Numbered from the stretch's first letter, positions 1 through 7,731 are shown. The stretch is DNA of 22,955 nucleotides from an uncultured Romboutsia sp. (GCA_937907205.1 CALESE010000152.1:1-22955); one strand, 5' to 3'. Translations and numbers: made by a program. The notes: generated from the letters alone by a model not told the origin.

Positions 1-35
1 GATTTTTCTGTCGAATATTGTTAAGATATATACAT

Positions 36-147
36 GGTTATCCCCCTGATAACCTTAATTAAAATCTCTATTCCCAATACCCCTTTTGAACGGATATACT
101 TTATATCCATTTAAAAACTATTAAATTGACTACGGAAATCAATTTAA
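36..147. other. Cluster of three perfect stem-loops, unassigned
   Basis: This gene-free leader contains three perfect inverted repeats in a row: 36-42 with 48-54 (7 bp, loop of 5), 92-98 with 102-108 (7 bp, loop of 3), and 121-129 with 139-147 (9 bp, loop of 9). A strong terminator hairpin follows immediately. I see no convincing open reading frame. The block could be the 3' untranslated end of an upstream gene or a small structured RNA. I do not recognise a known RNA family, so only the hairpins themselves are certain. Confidence 0.4.
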
Positions 148-150
148 TAA

Positions 151-177
151 AAAAGAGCTTCCCCAAGCTCTTTTTTT
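151..177 (+). terminator. Rho-independent terminator upstream of asparaginase gene
   Basis: A GAGCTT/AAGCTC stem (155-160 with 165-170) closes a CCCC loop. It is preceded by an A-run and followed by seven T residues, which extends the stem by A:T pairs. It ends whatever transcript enters from the left and insulates the asparaginase promoter, which starts about 20 bases downstream. Confidence 0.8.
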
Positions 178-196
178 ATTTTCTAAATTTAGACAA

Positions 197-226
197 TAGA
201 CCTATATATGTTTTTTTTGATATAAT
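197..226 (+). promoter_or_regulatory. Putative sigma-A promoter of ansA
   Basis: A perfect -10 box TATAAT lies at 221-226. An 18-base spacer separates it from TAGACC at 197-202, which matches 4 of 6 positions of TTGACA. The start codon follows 35 bases later, with an AGGAG ribosome binding site at 248-252. The -10 is convincing; the -35 is weak. Confidence 0.5.
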
Positions 227-261
227 TTATTTATCATATAAAAAGGTAGGAGAATATTATT

Positions 262-1254
262 ATGATTAAGAAAAAAGTAGCTATAGTTTTTACTGGTGGT
301 ACTATATCTATGACTGTAGATGATAAAATAGGTGCTGCTATACCAACTTTATCAGGAGAACAAATAATGTCTATGGTTACAAATATAGATAAAGTTGCTA
401 ATGTAGAAGTTTTTAATTTTGATGAAATACCTGGTCCTCACATGACTCCAGAAAGAATTATGGAGTTAAAGCATTATATTAATAATCTGCTTATTAGAGA
501 TGATATCGAAGGTGTTGTTATAACTCATGGAACAGATAGCTTAGAAGAAACTGCTTATTTCCTAGATTTAACTATTACTAGCAATAAACCTGTAATAGTT
601 ACTGGTGCAATGAGAAGTAGTTCTGAACTTGGATATGATGGTCCTAGTAACTTATCTGCTGCTGTATGTACTGCTATATCTAAAGAAGCTATTGGTAAAG
701 GTGTTCTAATTGTTTTAAATAACGAGGTTTTATTAGCTTCTGAAGCTACAAAAACAAGCACACTTGCACTTAATACATTCCAATCTATAAGTTGTGGACC
801 TTTAGGAATAATAGATTGTAATGAACTTATTTTATATAAACATGTTACAGGAAGAACTATAATAGATACTGATGAAATTGAACCAAAAATCGCATTATTT
901 AAATCTGGTATAGGGATGGATGACGAATTTTTAAAATTTGCTACTGATAGTGGATATAAAGGTATTATAATAGAAGCTATGGGTAGAGGAAATATACCTC
1001 CTAATATGTATGAAGGTGTTAAGTATGCTAGAGAAAATAATATTCCAGTTGTTATCGTATCTAGATGCCATTCTGGTAGAGTATTTGATGCATATGGATA
1101 TTTAGGCTCTGGTAAAGACTTAAGAAATTTAGGATGTATATTTGGAGGAGATCTTTCAGGTCAAAAAGCTAGAATAAAACTTATGTTAGCTCTTGGAAAA
1201 ACTAATAATTTAGATGAGATAAAAGATTTCTTTGAAAAAGGAATTTATTATTAA
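262..1254 (+). CDS. ansA: L-asparaginase, cytoplasmic type
   Basis: This 330-residue protein should hydrolyse L-asparagine to aspartate and ammonia. Both active-site signatures are present. The N-terminal TGGTI motif is at residues 11-15, with Thr14 as the expected nucleophile. The HGTDS motif at 89-93 supplies Thr91 and Asp92, and Lys164 sits where the family's catalytic lysine is expected. There is no signal peptide, so the enzyme should be cytosolic rather than the secreted high-affinity form. The length is normal for the family. The ATG follows an AGGAG site (248-252) at 9 bases. The gene stands alone: its own promoter precedes it, and it converges on the helicase gene across a shared terminator. 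The family is certain; the exact physiological class (type I or type II-like) is inferred from the missing signal peptide. Confidence 0.93.
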   Translation: MIKKKVAIVFTGGTISMTVDDKIGAAIPTLSGEQIMSMVTNIDKVANVEVFNFDEIPGPHMTPERIMELKHYINNLLIRDDIEGVVITHGTDSLEETAYFLDLTITSNKPVIVTGAMRSSSELGYDGPSNLSAAVCTAISKEAIGKGVLIVLNNEVLLASEATKTSTLALNTFQSISCGPLGIIDCNELILYKHVTGRTIIDTDEIEPKIALFKSGIGMDDEFLKFATDSGYKGIIIEAMGRGNIPPNMYEGVKYARENNIPVVIVSRCHSGRVFDAYGYLGSGKDLRNLGCIFGGDLSGQKARIKLMLALGKTNNLDEIKDFFEKGIYY

Positions 1255-1270
1255 AATAATATATAAATAT

Positions 1271-1300
1271 AAAAAGATATGAATCAAATCATATCTTTTT
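1271..1300. terminator. Shared bidirectional terminator
   Basis: A 12-bp stem (1271-1282 with 1289-1300) has A-runs on one side and T-runs on the other, so it can work in both directions. It sits between the convergent asparaginase and helicase genes and reaches into the helicase stop codon at 1299-1301. Confidence 0.75.
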
Positions 1301-3341
1301 ATATTTTCCAAATCATATCTTTAGTTAAACATAATTTATAATCAAATGTTCTTTCTCCATCATTAAATTTAGCTTTTATAAGATTTCTATCTTTTTTAAT
1401 TACTGTTCCTTCTTTAAATTTTTTATGATATATTTTATCTCCTATAGTTATATTATCCATTTCTTCTTTTGTAGGAGCTTTTATATCATCTATAAACCTA
1501 GACTTAGATACCTTCTTACCATACTTATTAATTGGAGAGCTTATATATAAATTTTCTTCTGCTCTAGTAATAGCGACATACATAAGTCTTCTTTCTTCTT
1601 CTATTTGCTCTAACCTTTTTTCTTTATCTTCTAAATCATAAGATTTTTCATGAGGAATAGTTCCTTCATTAGCACCAATTACATAAACATTTTTAAATTC
1701 TAATCCTTTTGCACTATGCATTGTAGTAAATATAACACCATCAGTATTTTTATTCTGTTTATTATCTAATAATTCACTTTTAACTCTTTCTATATGATTT
1801 AAGTATTCTTCTATTGTTTTAAAATTAGTAGCTGAACTTTCTAACTCATTTAATATTTCAACTAATCCATTTGCTTTTATCTTTCTATTTGAGCAATAAT
1901 CTAGTATATATCTATCATAATCCAAACTACTTCTAATATATGATATTGCATTTTTAGGATTTAATGTTTTTAAATAACTTAAATCAATATCTAAATCATT
2001 TATAGTTTTTATTTGCTTTGGTTTTAAATCACATTTATTTATAAGTGCATTTATAAAATCATCTTCATCTTTTATCATATTTATACTATCCCTAGATATA
2101 TATCTAAAAGGTTTGTTTATAATCCTTATCCAATCTTTGTTTGATTTAGGATTAAGTCCTATCCTTAAGTAAGCTAGTACATCTTGAGCTGCCCAGTGGT
2201 CGTATATAGTAACTACAGCATCTTTTACTACAAATGGTATTCTCATGTCCATAAAAACATCTACTAAAGCTCTAGACTGTATATTAGTCCTATATATAAC
2301 AGCAAAATCTGTATATTCTACATGCTCTTTTTTTATTTCTTCTAATATATCCTTTGCAATATACAAAGCTTCTTCCTCTGAATCCTCTGGAGATATATAA
2401 CTTACTTTCGCTCCATTTCCTTGGTTACACTTTATAACCTTATCATATCTATTTTTATTTTTTTCTATAAGTCTATTAGCAATATCTATAATTTCATTTT
2501 TTGACCTATAGTTTATATCTAATAGTATTTTAGTTGTATTATTAAAATAATTTTCAAATTGTAGTAAAAAATCAGGTCTAGCTCCTCTAAATCCATATAT
2601 ACTTTGATCTTCATCTCCAACTACAAATATATTGTTATTAGGAGTAGAAATTAATTTTAAAACTTCAAATTGAACCCTATTTATATCTTGAAACTCATCA
2701 ACAAGTATATACTTATAAACATTTCTAACCATATCTAAAGCCGCTTTATTGTATTTTAATAAATTATATGTCTTTATAAGCATATCATCAAAATCAATCT
2801 TATTTAATTGCGCTTTATGTTCTTCATACAAATTATATGCCTGTATAAATTCATCTTTTCTTAATATATCTGATTTAAAATCTATTTTATCCATTAGTTC
2901 ATTCTTTACATAAGATATCTCATTAATTACTTGTCCTATAACTTCGTCATCTTCTCCATTTTCAACTTCTAACTTTTTAAGTATTTGTTTTAATACCATT
3001 CTTTTAGTCTTTTCGTCCAATATACTTTCTAAGTTATATTTTTCAAAATATCTTAATATCTTAAAAAATATAGAATGAAATGTTCCATAATTTACATTAT
3101 CCATTCTATGATCATTGCTTAAACTTAAAGCTCTATTTTTCATTTCTATAGATGATGCTTTTGTAAAACTTATAGCTAATATACTTGTAGGCTTTATATT
3201 TTCATTTATCACCATATTTGCAATTCTATATGTTATAACTCTTGTTTTTCCCGAACCAGGACCTGCAAGCACCATGCAAGGTCCATTTATATGTTTAACA
3301 GCACTAAGCTGATTATTATTTAAATTTTCCATACTAATCAT
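1299..3341 (-). CDS. UvrD/PcrA-family superfamily 1A DNA helicase
   Basis: This 680-residue protein is a 3'-5' DNA helicase of the UvrD/Rep/PcrA group, acting in DNA repair, replication restart and removal of proteins from DNA. The helicase motifs appear in order: Walker A GPGSGKT at 27-33, motif II DEFQD at 215-219, motif III GDEDQSIYGFRGA at 242-254, a YRS motif IV, motif V TMHSAKGLEF, and motif VI YVAITRAEENLYIS near the C-terminal part. The C-terminus resembles the small Tudor-like RNAP- or DNA-interaction domain of PcrA (GDKIYHKKFKEGTV). It is somewhat shorter than typical PcrA (about 720-750 residues), so it may be a paralogue rather than the main PcrA; I leave the symbol empty. The first ATG has GGTGG at good spacing and is preferred over Met4. 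Confidence 0.92.
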   Translation of the reverse strand: MISMENLNNNQLSAVKHINGPCMVLAGPGSGKTRVITYRIANMVINENIKPTSILAISFTKASSIEMKNRALSLSNDHRMDNVNYGTFHSIFFKILRYFEKYNLESILDEKTKRMVLKQILKKLEVENGEDDEVIGQVINEISYVKNELMDKIDFKSDILRKDEFIQAYNLYEEHKAQLNKIDFDDMLIKTYNLLKYNKAALDMVRNVYKYILVDEFQDINRVQFEVLKLISTPNNNIFVVGDEDQSIYGFRGARPDFLLQFENYFNNTTKILLDINYRSKNEIIDIANRLIEKNKNRYDKVIKCNQGNGAKVSYISPEDSEEEALYIAKDILEEIKKEHVEYTDFAVIYRTNIQSRALVDVFMDMRIPFVVKDAVVTIYDHWAAQDVLAYLRIGLNPKSNKDWIRIINKPFRYISRDSINMIKDEDDFINALINKCDLKPKQIKTINDLDIDLSYLKTLNPKNAISYIRSSLDYDRYILDYCSNRKIKANGLVEILNELESSATNFKTIEEYLNHIERVKSELLDNKQNKNTDGVIFTTMHSAKGLEFKNVYVIGANEGTIPHEKSYDLEDKEKRLEQIEEERRLMYVAITRAEENLYISSPINKYGKKVSKSRFIDDIKAPTKEEMDNITIGDKIYHKKFKEGTVIKKDRNLIKAKFNDGERTFDYKLCLTKDMIWKI

Positions 3342-3531
3342 AAATTACCACCTTGAATTAGTTTCTTATTTTAAGTTCCTAATTTATTATAATATATAAA
3401 ACATAAAACTTGTACAAAGTATAATAAAAAACTAAACTTAACTAATAACCTTTAAAACTATTCCATACCTAAATATCTTTTAAATTTAAATGTTTATATT
3501 TAATTGTTAGCATAAAATTATATTATAATAC

Positions 3532-3562
3532 AAAAAAGACTATCTAAAAATAGATAGTCTTT
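3532..3562 (-). terminator. Terminator of the tRNA-Ser transcript
   Basis: A 12-bp perfect stem (3535-3546 with 3551-3562) has a 4-base loop and, on the minus strand, ends in a run of T. It begins two bases past the encoded CCA end of the tRNA and should terminate its transcript. The remainder of the gap up to the helicase gene (about 3357-3531) shows AT-rich sequence only. Confidence 0.8.
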
Positions 3563-3564
3563 AC

Positions 3565-3657
3565 TGGCGGAGAAGGAGGGATTCGAACCCTCGCACCGGT
3601 TTAATCCAGCCTAATCCCTTAGCAGGGGATCCTCTTGAGCCACTTGAGTACTTCTCC
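3565..3657 (-). tRNA. tRNA-Ser (anticodon GCU)
   Basis: This 93-base tRNA is read on the minus strand with its CCA encoded. The acceptor stem GGAGAAG/CTTCTCC is perfect. The anticodon loop reads CTGCTAA, giving anticodon GCU, which decodes AGC and AGU. The T-loop GTTCGAATC is canonical. A long variable arm, characteristic of class II tRNAs, lies between anticodon and T stems. A consensus promoter precedes it and a strong terminator follows, so it is a single-gene unit. Confidence 0.96.
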
Positions 3658-3675
3658 GTATTAATTTATATTTTA

Positions 3676-3704
3676 ATTATATATTAAATCTCTTATACTG
3701 TCAA
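3676..3704 (-). promoter_or_regulatory. Consensus sigma-A promoter of the tRNA-Ser gene
   Basis: On the minus strand there is a perfect TTGACA (3699-3704), a 17-base spacer and a perfect TATAAT (3676-3681). The tRNA 5' end lies 18 bases beyond the -10 box. This is the best promoter match in the window and fits a highly expressed stable RNA. Confidence 0.85.
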
Positions 3705-3710
3705 TATAAT

Positions 3711-3752
3711 TTATAAAAAAATAAGGATCAAATTTGCTTTATTTTTTTATAA
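3711..3752. terminator. 14-bp A/T inverted repeat, terminator-like
   Basis: Arms 3711-3724 and 3739-3752 are perfect reverse complements (TTATAAAAAAATAA with its mate) around a 14-base spacer. On the minus strand the hairpin overlaps the stop codon (3747-3749) of the small gene and ends in a seven-T tract. It would stop transcripts coming from the folD side before they reach the tRNA promoter. The stem is all A:T, so its strength is uncertain. Confidence 0.5.
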
Positions 3753-4022
3753 ATTATTCTTAGCTTCTATCAACATTTTATTAGCTTTTTCCATATATTC
3801 AATTGCTTGTTCTATATTATTAGCAGTTTCATTTTTACCTATGGTTCTAGCTTTATCAACCCATTCTCTAAATCCTTCTTCATGAGTTTCATTATGGTTT
3901 ACCCAATAAGAAAGTAATATCTTTAGTATTTTTTCATCTTTATTTATATACTCTGATGGATAATTATGTCTATTCTCATAATCACATCCATAATGTAATC
4001 TTATATTTTTATTTAATATAAT
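3747..4022 (-). pseudogene. Small conserved-looking protein, probably lost its ATG start
   Basis: The frame encodes about 91 residues ending in a helical, Lys/Glu-rich segment (EYMEKANKMLIEAKNNL). Its middle carries a histidine-bearing stretch, WVNHNETHEEGFREW, that looks like a possible metal site. I do not recognise the family with confidence. No ATG occurs at the right place: a GGGGG ribosome binding site (4031-4035) is followed, 8 bases on, by ATT (4022-4020), so either a rare ATT start is used or an ATG has mutated. A TAG lies just upstream in frame, at 4035-4037. It follows the decayed unit downstream of folD and may be a leftover accessory gene of the CODH/acetyl-CoA synthase cluster. 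That role, including metal binding, is inference from context only. Confidence 0.5.
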
Positions 4023-4024
4023 AT

Positions 4025-4303
4025 CTATATCCCCCTATTATTTAATTTATTTTTCTTTTTATTATTATCTTCACTCTTAATAAGTTTAAATAATTTATTT
4101 AAATTAAAATTTAGTATAATTGAACCCTGTTGAAGTATAGCTACCTTTTTTTATTAATGAATATTTCATAAGATCCATGAGCATTAAAATATGCAGCTGA
4201 TATATTATTTTCTTTACATGCAAGTGATAATACTTCATCGGCATCACTTAATTCATTTTTTAGATGTTTTAAATCTTTCTTTGATTTTAATAAATATTTC
4301 CTC
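4025..4303 (-). pseudogene. Frameshifted remnant of a small unknown gene
   Basis: Two overlapping reading frames make up one broken gene. The upstream part ends at TAG 4141-4143 and contains SDADEVLSLACKENNISAAY followed by FNAHGSYEIF. The downstream part, shifted by one base near a seven-A run around 4144-4150, continues as KVAILQQGSIILNF to TAG 4025-4027. Joined, they would give roughly 85 residues. No start codon is visible: the frame opens after TGA 4306-4308 with no ATG, GTG or TTG. I do not recognise the family. It lies between a metV-like stub and the small ORF at 3747-4022, in the place where further Wood-Ljungdahl genes would be expected. Confidence 0.55.
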
Positions 4304-4330
4304 CATCAGCTTATTTTCAGATATAATCAT
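4253..4330 (-). pseudogene. metV-like N-terminal stub after folD
   Basis: A run of seven G (4338-4344 on the minus strand) serves as a ribosome binding site for an ATG at 4328-4330. The short frame begins MIISENKLMEEIF and ends at TGA 4253-4255 after 25 codons. The opening resembles, from memory, the N-terminus of MetV, the zinc-finger partner of methylenetetrahydrofolate reductase MetF, which usually follows folD in clostridial acetogenesis clusters. Only about the first dozen residues look related, after which sequence from another gene takes over, consistent with a large deletion. The assignment rests on a short match plus gene order, so it is tentative. Confidence 0.45.
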
Positions 4331-4351
4331 CTCTATTCCCCCCCTTGTAGC

Positions 4352-5227
4352 TTATAATTTATTATTTTGTAATTTACAAGCCTTAACTACATGCTTTGCA
4401 AGTATTGAAGTAGTTACTGACCCTACCCCTGCAGGAACTGGAGTTATCATAGATACCTTATCTAGTACATCATCTGTATCAACATCTCCACATAATTTTC
4501 CACTTTCATCTACATTTATTCCAACATCTACAACTACTGCACCTTCTTTTACAAATTCAGATTTAACCATTTTTGCTCTACCAACAGCTGCTACTAATAT
4601 ATCAGCATCTGAAGTTATACTTTGTAAATCTTTAGTTCTCGAATGACATACTGTAACTGTGGCATTTTCATTTAATAAAAGCATTGCAGCAGGTTTGCCT
4701 ACTACCATAGATCTGCCTAAGACAGCCACTTTAGCACCACTTAAACTTACATCATAGTGCTTTAATATTTCTAATACAGCAGTTGGTGTACATGGTGTAA
4801 ATCCAGTAGTATCACCTTCCATAACCTTCGCAGTATTTATAGGACTAAAACTATCTACATCTTTTTCAGGAGATATTACATATTTTATTTCATCTTCATT
4901 TAAATGCTTTGGAAGTGGTCTAAAACATAAAATTCCATGAACACTTTCATCATTATTTAATCTTTTTATTTCATTTATATAATCTTCTTGAGTTATATTT
5001 TCATCTAATTCTAAAACTTCTGTTTCTATATCTATAGTTTGGCATCTTTTTAGTGCTCCTCTTTCATAAGCTAAATCATCACCTCTAGAGCCAACTCTTA
5101 CTATTGTTAACTTAGGATATATACCCTTAATTTTTAAATTTTTAACATCATTTATTAGAATTTCACTTATTTTATCTGCTACTGGTTTACCTTTTATTAT
5201 TTGGACTTGATTCGTATCTATTTCCAT
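4352..5227 (-). CDS. folD: Methylenetetrahydrofolate dehydrogenase / methenyl-THF cyclohydrolase
   Basis: FolD interconverts 5,10-methenyl-THF and 5,10-methylene-THF with NAD(P)H, and in most bacteria also hydrolyses methenyl-THF. Family landmarks are visible: the Tyr...Lys pair of the active site (YERGALKRC), CFRPLPKH, KDVDSFSPIN, PCTPTAV, the nucleotide-binding LGRSMVVGKPAA, and PVPAGVGSVTT near the C-terminus. The variants CFRPLPKH and KDVDSFSP look like the clostridial acetogen branch. The ORF opens at 5242, but a GGAGG lies inside those first codons, ideally placed for the second ATG at 5225-5227, so I start there (291 residues). It follows fchA after 22 bases and is the last intact gene of the fhs-fchA-folD unit. 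Its own cyclohydrolase activity may overlap with FchA. Confidence 0.93.
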   Translation of the reverse strand: MEIDTNQVQIIKGKPVADKISEILINDVKNLKIKGIYPKLTIVRVGSRGDDLAYERGALKRCQTIDIETEVLELDENITQEDYINEIKRLNNDESVHGILCFRPLPKHLNEDEIKYVISPEKDVDSFSPINTAKVMEGDTTGFTPCTPTAVLEILKHYDVSLSGAKVAVLGRSMVVGKPAAMLLLNENATVTVCHSRTKDLQSITSDADILVAAVGRAKMVKSEFVKEGAVVVDVGINVDESGKLCGDVDTDDVLDKVSMITPVPAGVGSVTTSILAKHVVKACKLQNNKL

Positions 5228-5249
5228 ATTAATTTCCTCCATTCAATAT

Positions 5250-5882
5250 TTATTTCCCTAATGCAATTTCTACTTTAGCGTATACTTCATCACATATCTT
5301 AGTCCCTTTTGAAACTAATTCATCTATTTCGCTTCTTATATTTTTTACATACTCTTCATCTTTAATTGAATTTATGTTTATAAGTACATTTAATTGTCCG
5401 CTAAGTAGTGCTGCTCTTAAACATTGAATTCCTACACCTACATCACTTAATGCAAGTTTTGATCCTTTATCTACTAATTCTTCATGTAATTTTATTGCTT
5501 CATAACATGTTTTTACTATATCTATAGGTACTTCACATGCTAACTTTAATGCATTTTCCATAGTTTCTTCTTTTATCTTTATTTCTTCAGGCGTTGATTT
5601 TGGAAGTCCATATGCTTTTGATAAAGGAAGAAAACACTCTGCATCCTTATCTATCATATCTAATAAATCTTTTTCTATTTTATTAGCTTTTAATAATATA
5701 TCTTTTATAACATCTTCATGTTCTGCATATTTCTTCTTTCCTATTGTTAAATTACATACCATACTTCCTAATGCCATACCTATTGATCCAACTAGGGCTG
5801 CTGCTCCTCCACCTCCAGGTACTGCATTTTTAGAAGCTAAGGCATCTACAAATTCTATACAAGTTTTTTGTGCTATTTTCAT
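5250..5882 (-). CDS. fchA: Methenyl-THF cyclohydrolase / formimidoyl-THF cyclodeaminase family
   Basis: This 210-residue protein belongs to the cyclodeaminase/cyclohydrolase family. In clostridial one-carbon clusters FchA converts 10-formyl-THF to 5,10-methenyl-THF; related enzymes release ammonia from formimino-THF in histidine or purine breakdown. The glycine-rich N-terminal signature VPGGGGAAALVGSIGMALG begins at residue 21, and the rest is predicted helical, as in the family. Start ATG 5880-5882 follows GGGGGAAG closely. It lies between fhs and folD, which together give all steps from formate to methylene-THF and favour the cyclohydrolase role over formimino-glycine degradation. A 17-bp hairpin separates it from fhs, suggesting segmental regulation or mRNA processing. 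Confidence 0.9.
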   Translation of the reverse strand: MKIAQKTCIEFVDALASKNAVPGGGGAAALVGSIGMALGSMVCNLTIGKKKYAEHEDVIKDILLKANKIEKDLLDMIDKDAECFLPLSKAYGLPKSTPEEIKIKEETMENALKLACEVPIDIVKTCYEAIKLHEELVDKGSKLALSDVGVGIQCLRAALLSGQLNVLININSIKDEEYVKNIRSEIDELVSKGTKICDEVYAKVEIALGK

Positions 5883-5918
5883 TTCTTCCCCCTAAAATTT
5901 CTATATAGGTTTTATTGT

Positions 5919-5957
5919 ATAATAGGTAGTGAATAAAATCTATTCACTACCTATTAT
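5919..5957. promoter_or_regulatory. 17-bp perfect hairpin between fhs and fchA
   Basis: Arms 5919-5935 and 5941-5957 are perfect reverse complements around a 5-base loop. In the direction of transcription (minus strand) the hairpin is not followed by a T-run but by ACAATAAAACC, so it is unlikely to be a simple terminator. It probably stabilises or processes the fhs mRNA and may set different fhs and fchA-folD levels. This role is inferred. Confidence 0.6.
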
Positions 5958-5963
5958 ATTTAA

Positions 5964-7640
5964 TTAGAATAATCCTGAAATTATTCCATTTTCATCAACA
6001 TCTATTTTTTCTGCTGCTGGTACTTTTGGTAGACCTGGCATTTTCATTATTTCTCCTGTAAGGGCTACTATAAATCCTGCACCTGCAGATACATTTACTT
6101 GTCTTACAGTTATTCTAAATCCTGTTGGTCTTCCTAATTTTGTTTGATCATCACTTAATGAATATTGAGTTTTAGCCATACATATTGGCATCTTTCCAAA
6201 TCCTAATTCCTCTAGCTTTTCTATTTCCTTATTAGCTATTGGTGTGAAGTCTACTCCATCAGCTCCATATATTTTAGTTGCTATTGCATTTATTTTCTCT
6301 TTGATAGATAGGTCATCTTCATAACAGAATTTAAAGTTATTTTCTTCTTCTTCAATTAATCTTATAACTTCTTTAGCTACTGCTATTCCACCTTCTCCAC
6401 CTTTTGCCCAAACTTCAGATAATGCAACATTTACACCTAACTCCTTGCATTTATCTTCTACTAATTTAAGCTCTGCTTCTGTATCAAACGGGAATCTATT
6501 TATTGCAACAACTGCTGGTAATCCAAATACTTGAGTTATATTTTCAACATGCTTTAATAAATTTGGAAGTCCTTTTTCTAAAGCCTCTAAGTTTTCTTCA
6601 TTTAACTTATTCTTATAAACTCCACCATTGTATTTTAAAGCTCTTACTGTAGCAACTATTATAACTGCATCAGGTTTTAAATCAGCCATTCTACATTTTA
6701 TATCTAAGAACTTTTCAGCACCTAAATCAGCACCAAATCCACCTTCTGTTACTACATAATCAGCAAAGTGCATAGCCATCTTTGTAGCTATAACTGAGTT
6801 ACATCCATGAGCTATATTTGCAAATGGTCCACCATGAACAAACGCGGGTGTTCCTTCTAATGTTTGAACTAAGTTTGGTTTTAATGCGTCTTTAAGTAAT
6901 GCTGCCATAGCTCCATTAGCTTTTAAATCTTTAGCTGTTACAGGCTGACCATTGAAGTTATATGCAACTATTATTCTACCTAATCTTTCTTTTAAATCAG
7001 CTATATCACTTGCTAGACAGAATGCAGCCATTACTTCTGATGCAACTGTTATATCAAATCCATCTTCTCTTGTTACACCGTCTACTCTCTTACCTAATCC
7101 ATCGACAATATTTCTTAATTGTCTATCGTTCATATCAACACATCTTCTCCAAGTGATAGCTCTAGTATCTATTTGAAGTTCGTTACCTTGATGTATATGA
7201 TTATCAAGCATAGCTGCTAATAAATTATTTGCAGCTCCTATAGCATGAAAATCTCCTGTAAAATGTAGATTTATATCTTCCATTGGTAAAACTTGAGCAT
7301 AACCTCCACCAGCTGCTCCACCTTTTATACCAAATACAGGTCCTAAAGATGGCTCTCTTAATGCAACTAATACATTTTTATCTAGCTTAGCTAATGCATC
7401 TGCAATTCCTATAGTAGTAGTTGTTTTTCCTTCACCTGCTGGAGTTGGATTTATAGCTGTAGTTAATATTAATTTAGATTTCTTGTGATTGCTATTTTTT
7501 AATAAATTATAATCAACCTTAGCCTTATATTTACCATATAATTCTATATCTTCTTCATTTAAATTTAATTTTTTTGCTATTTCCCTTATGTCTTGAGGTG
7601 TAGCTTCCTGTGCTATTTCTATATCTGATTTAAATACCAT
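5964..7640 (-). CDS. fhs: Formate--tetrahydrofolate ligase
   Basis: Fhs makes 10-formyl-THF from formate, THF and ATP, the entry step of the methyl branch of the Wood-Ljungdahl pathway and also a route for C1 units into purines and fMet. The 558-residue length is normal. The P-loop-like TPAGEGKTTT motif is at residues 66-75; the family signatures EGTPAFVHGGPFANIAHGC and VATVRALKYNGG are intact in mid-protein. No internal stop or missing motif is seen. The start ATG follows GGAGGAG at 8 bases. Directly upstream is the dead cooC, so this gene appears to be under selection while its neighbour is not. I found no clear promoter in the 90-base gap, so what drives it is unknown. Confidence 0.95.
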   Translation of the reverse strand: MVFKSDIEIAQEATPQDIREIAKKLNLNEEDIELYGKYKAKVDYNLLKNSNHKKSKLILTTAINPTPAGEGKTTTTIGIADALAKLDKNVLVALREPSLGPVFGIKGGAAGGGYAQVLPMEDINLHFTGDFHAIGAANNLLAAMLDNHIHQGNELQIDTRAITWRRCVDMNDRQLRNIVDGLGKRVDGVTREDGFDITVASEVMAAFCLASDIADLKERLGRIIVAYNFNGQPVTAKDLKANGAMAALLKDALKPNLVQTLEGTPAFVHGGPFANIAHGCNSVIATKMAMHFADYVVTEGGFGADLGAEKFLDIKCRMADLKPDAVIIVATVRALKYNGGVYKNKLNEENLEALEKGLPNLLKHVENITQVFGLPAVVAINRFPFDTEAELKLVEDKCKELGVNVALSEVWAKGGEGGIAVAKEVIRLIEEEENNFKFCYEDDLSIKEKINAIATKIYGADGVDFTPIANKEIEKLEELGFGKMPICMAKTQYSLSDDQTKLGRPTGFRITVRQVNVSAGAGFIVALTGEIMKMPGLPKVPAAEKIDVDENGIISGLF

Positions 7641-7687
7641 TGCTAAATCTCCTCCAAAATTAAATATTAGTCTATATAATTATATTT

Positions 7688-7731
7688 AAATAATATATAT
7701 ATTATTTTAAGACACCTATTAATAGGTCTTA
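7688..7731. repeat. AT palindrome and imperfect hairpin after cooC remnant
   Basis: A 20-base perfect palindrome (7688-7707) is followed by an imperfect hairpin (7708-7731, stems TTAAGA/TCTTAA and CCTATT/AATAGG with two unpaired bases). They lie between the cooC stop codon and the fhs ribosome binding site. No clear T-run or -35/-10 pair is present, so whether this is a weak terminator or a processing site cannot be decided. Confidence 0.4.

Noticed and set aside
4191..4646. A 151-codon plus-strand open frame
   Set aside because: It lies mostly antisense to folD and the decayed segment beyond it, is hydrophobic and Ser/Thr-rich as expected from antisense AT-rich code, and has no ribosome binding site.
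5228..5242. FolD starting at the first ATG of the open frame
   Set aside because: The GGAGG ribosome binding site lies inside these codons and serves the second ATG.
7688..7707. The 20-base AT palindrome as a protein binding site or origin
   Set aside because: It is pure A/T alternation, common by chance at this base composition, with no repeated copies or DnaA boxes nearby.
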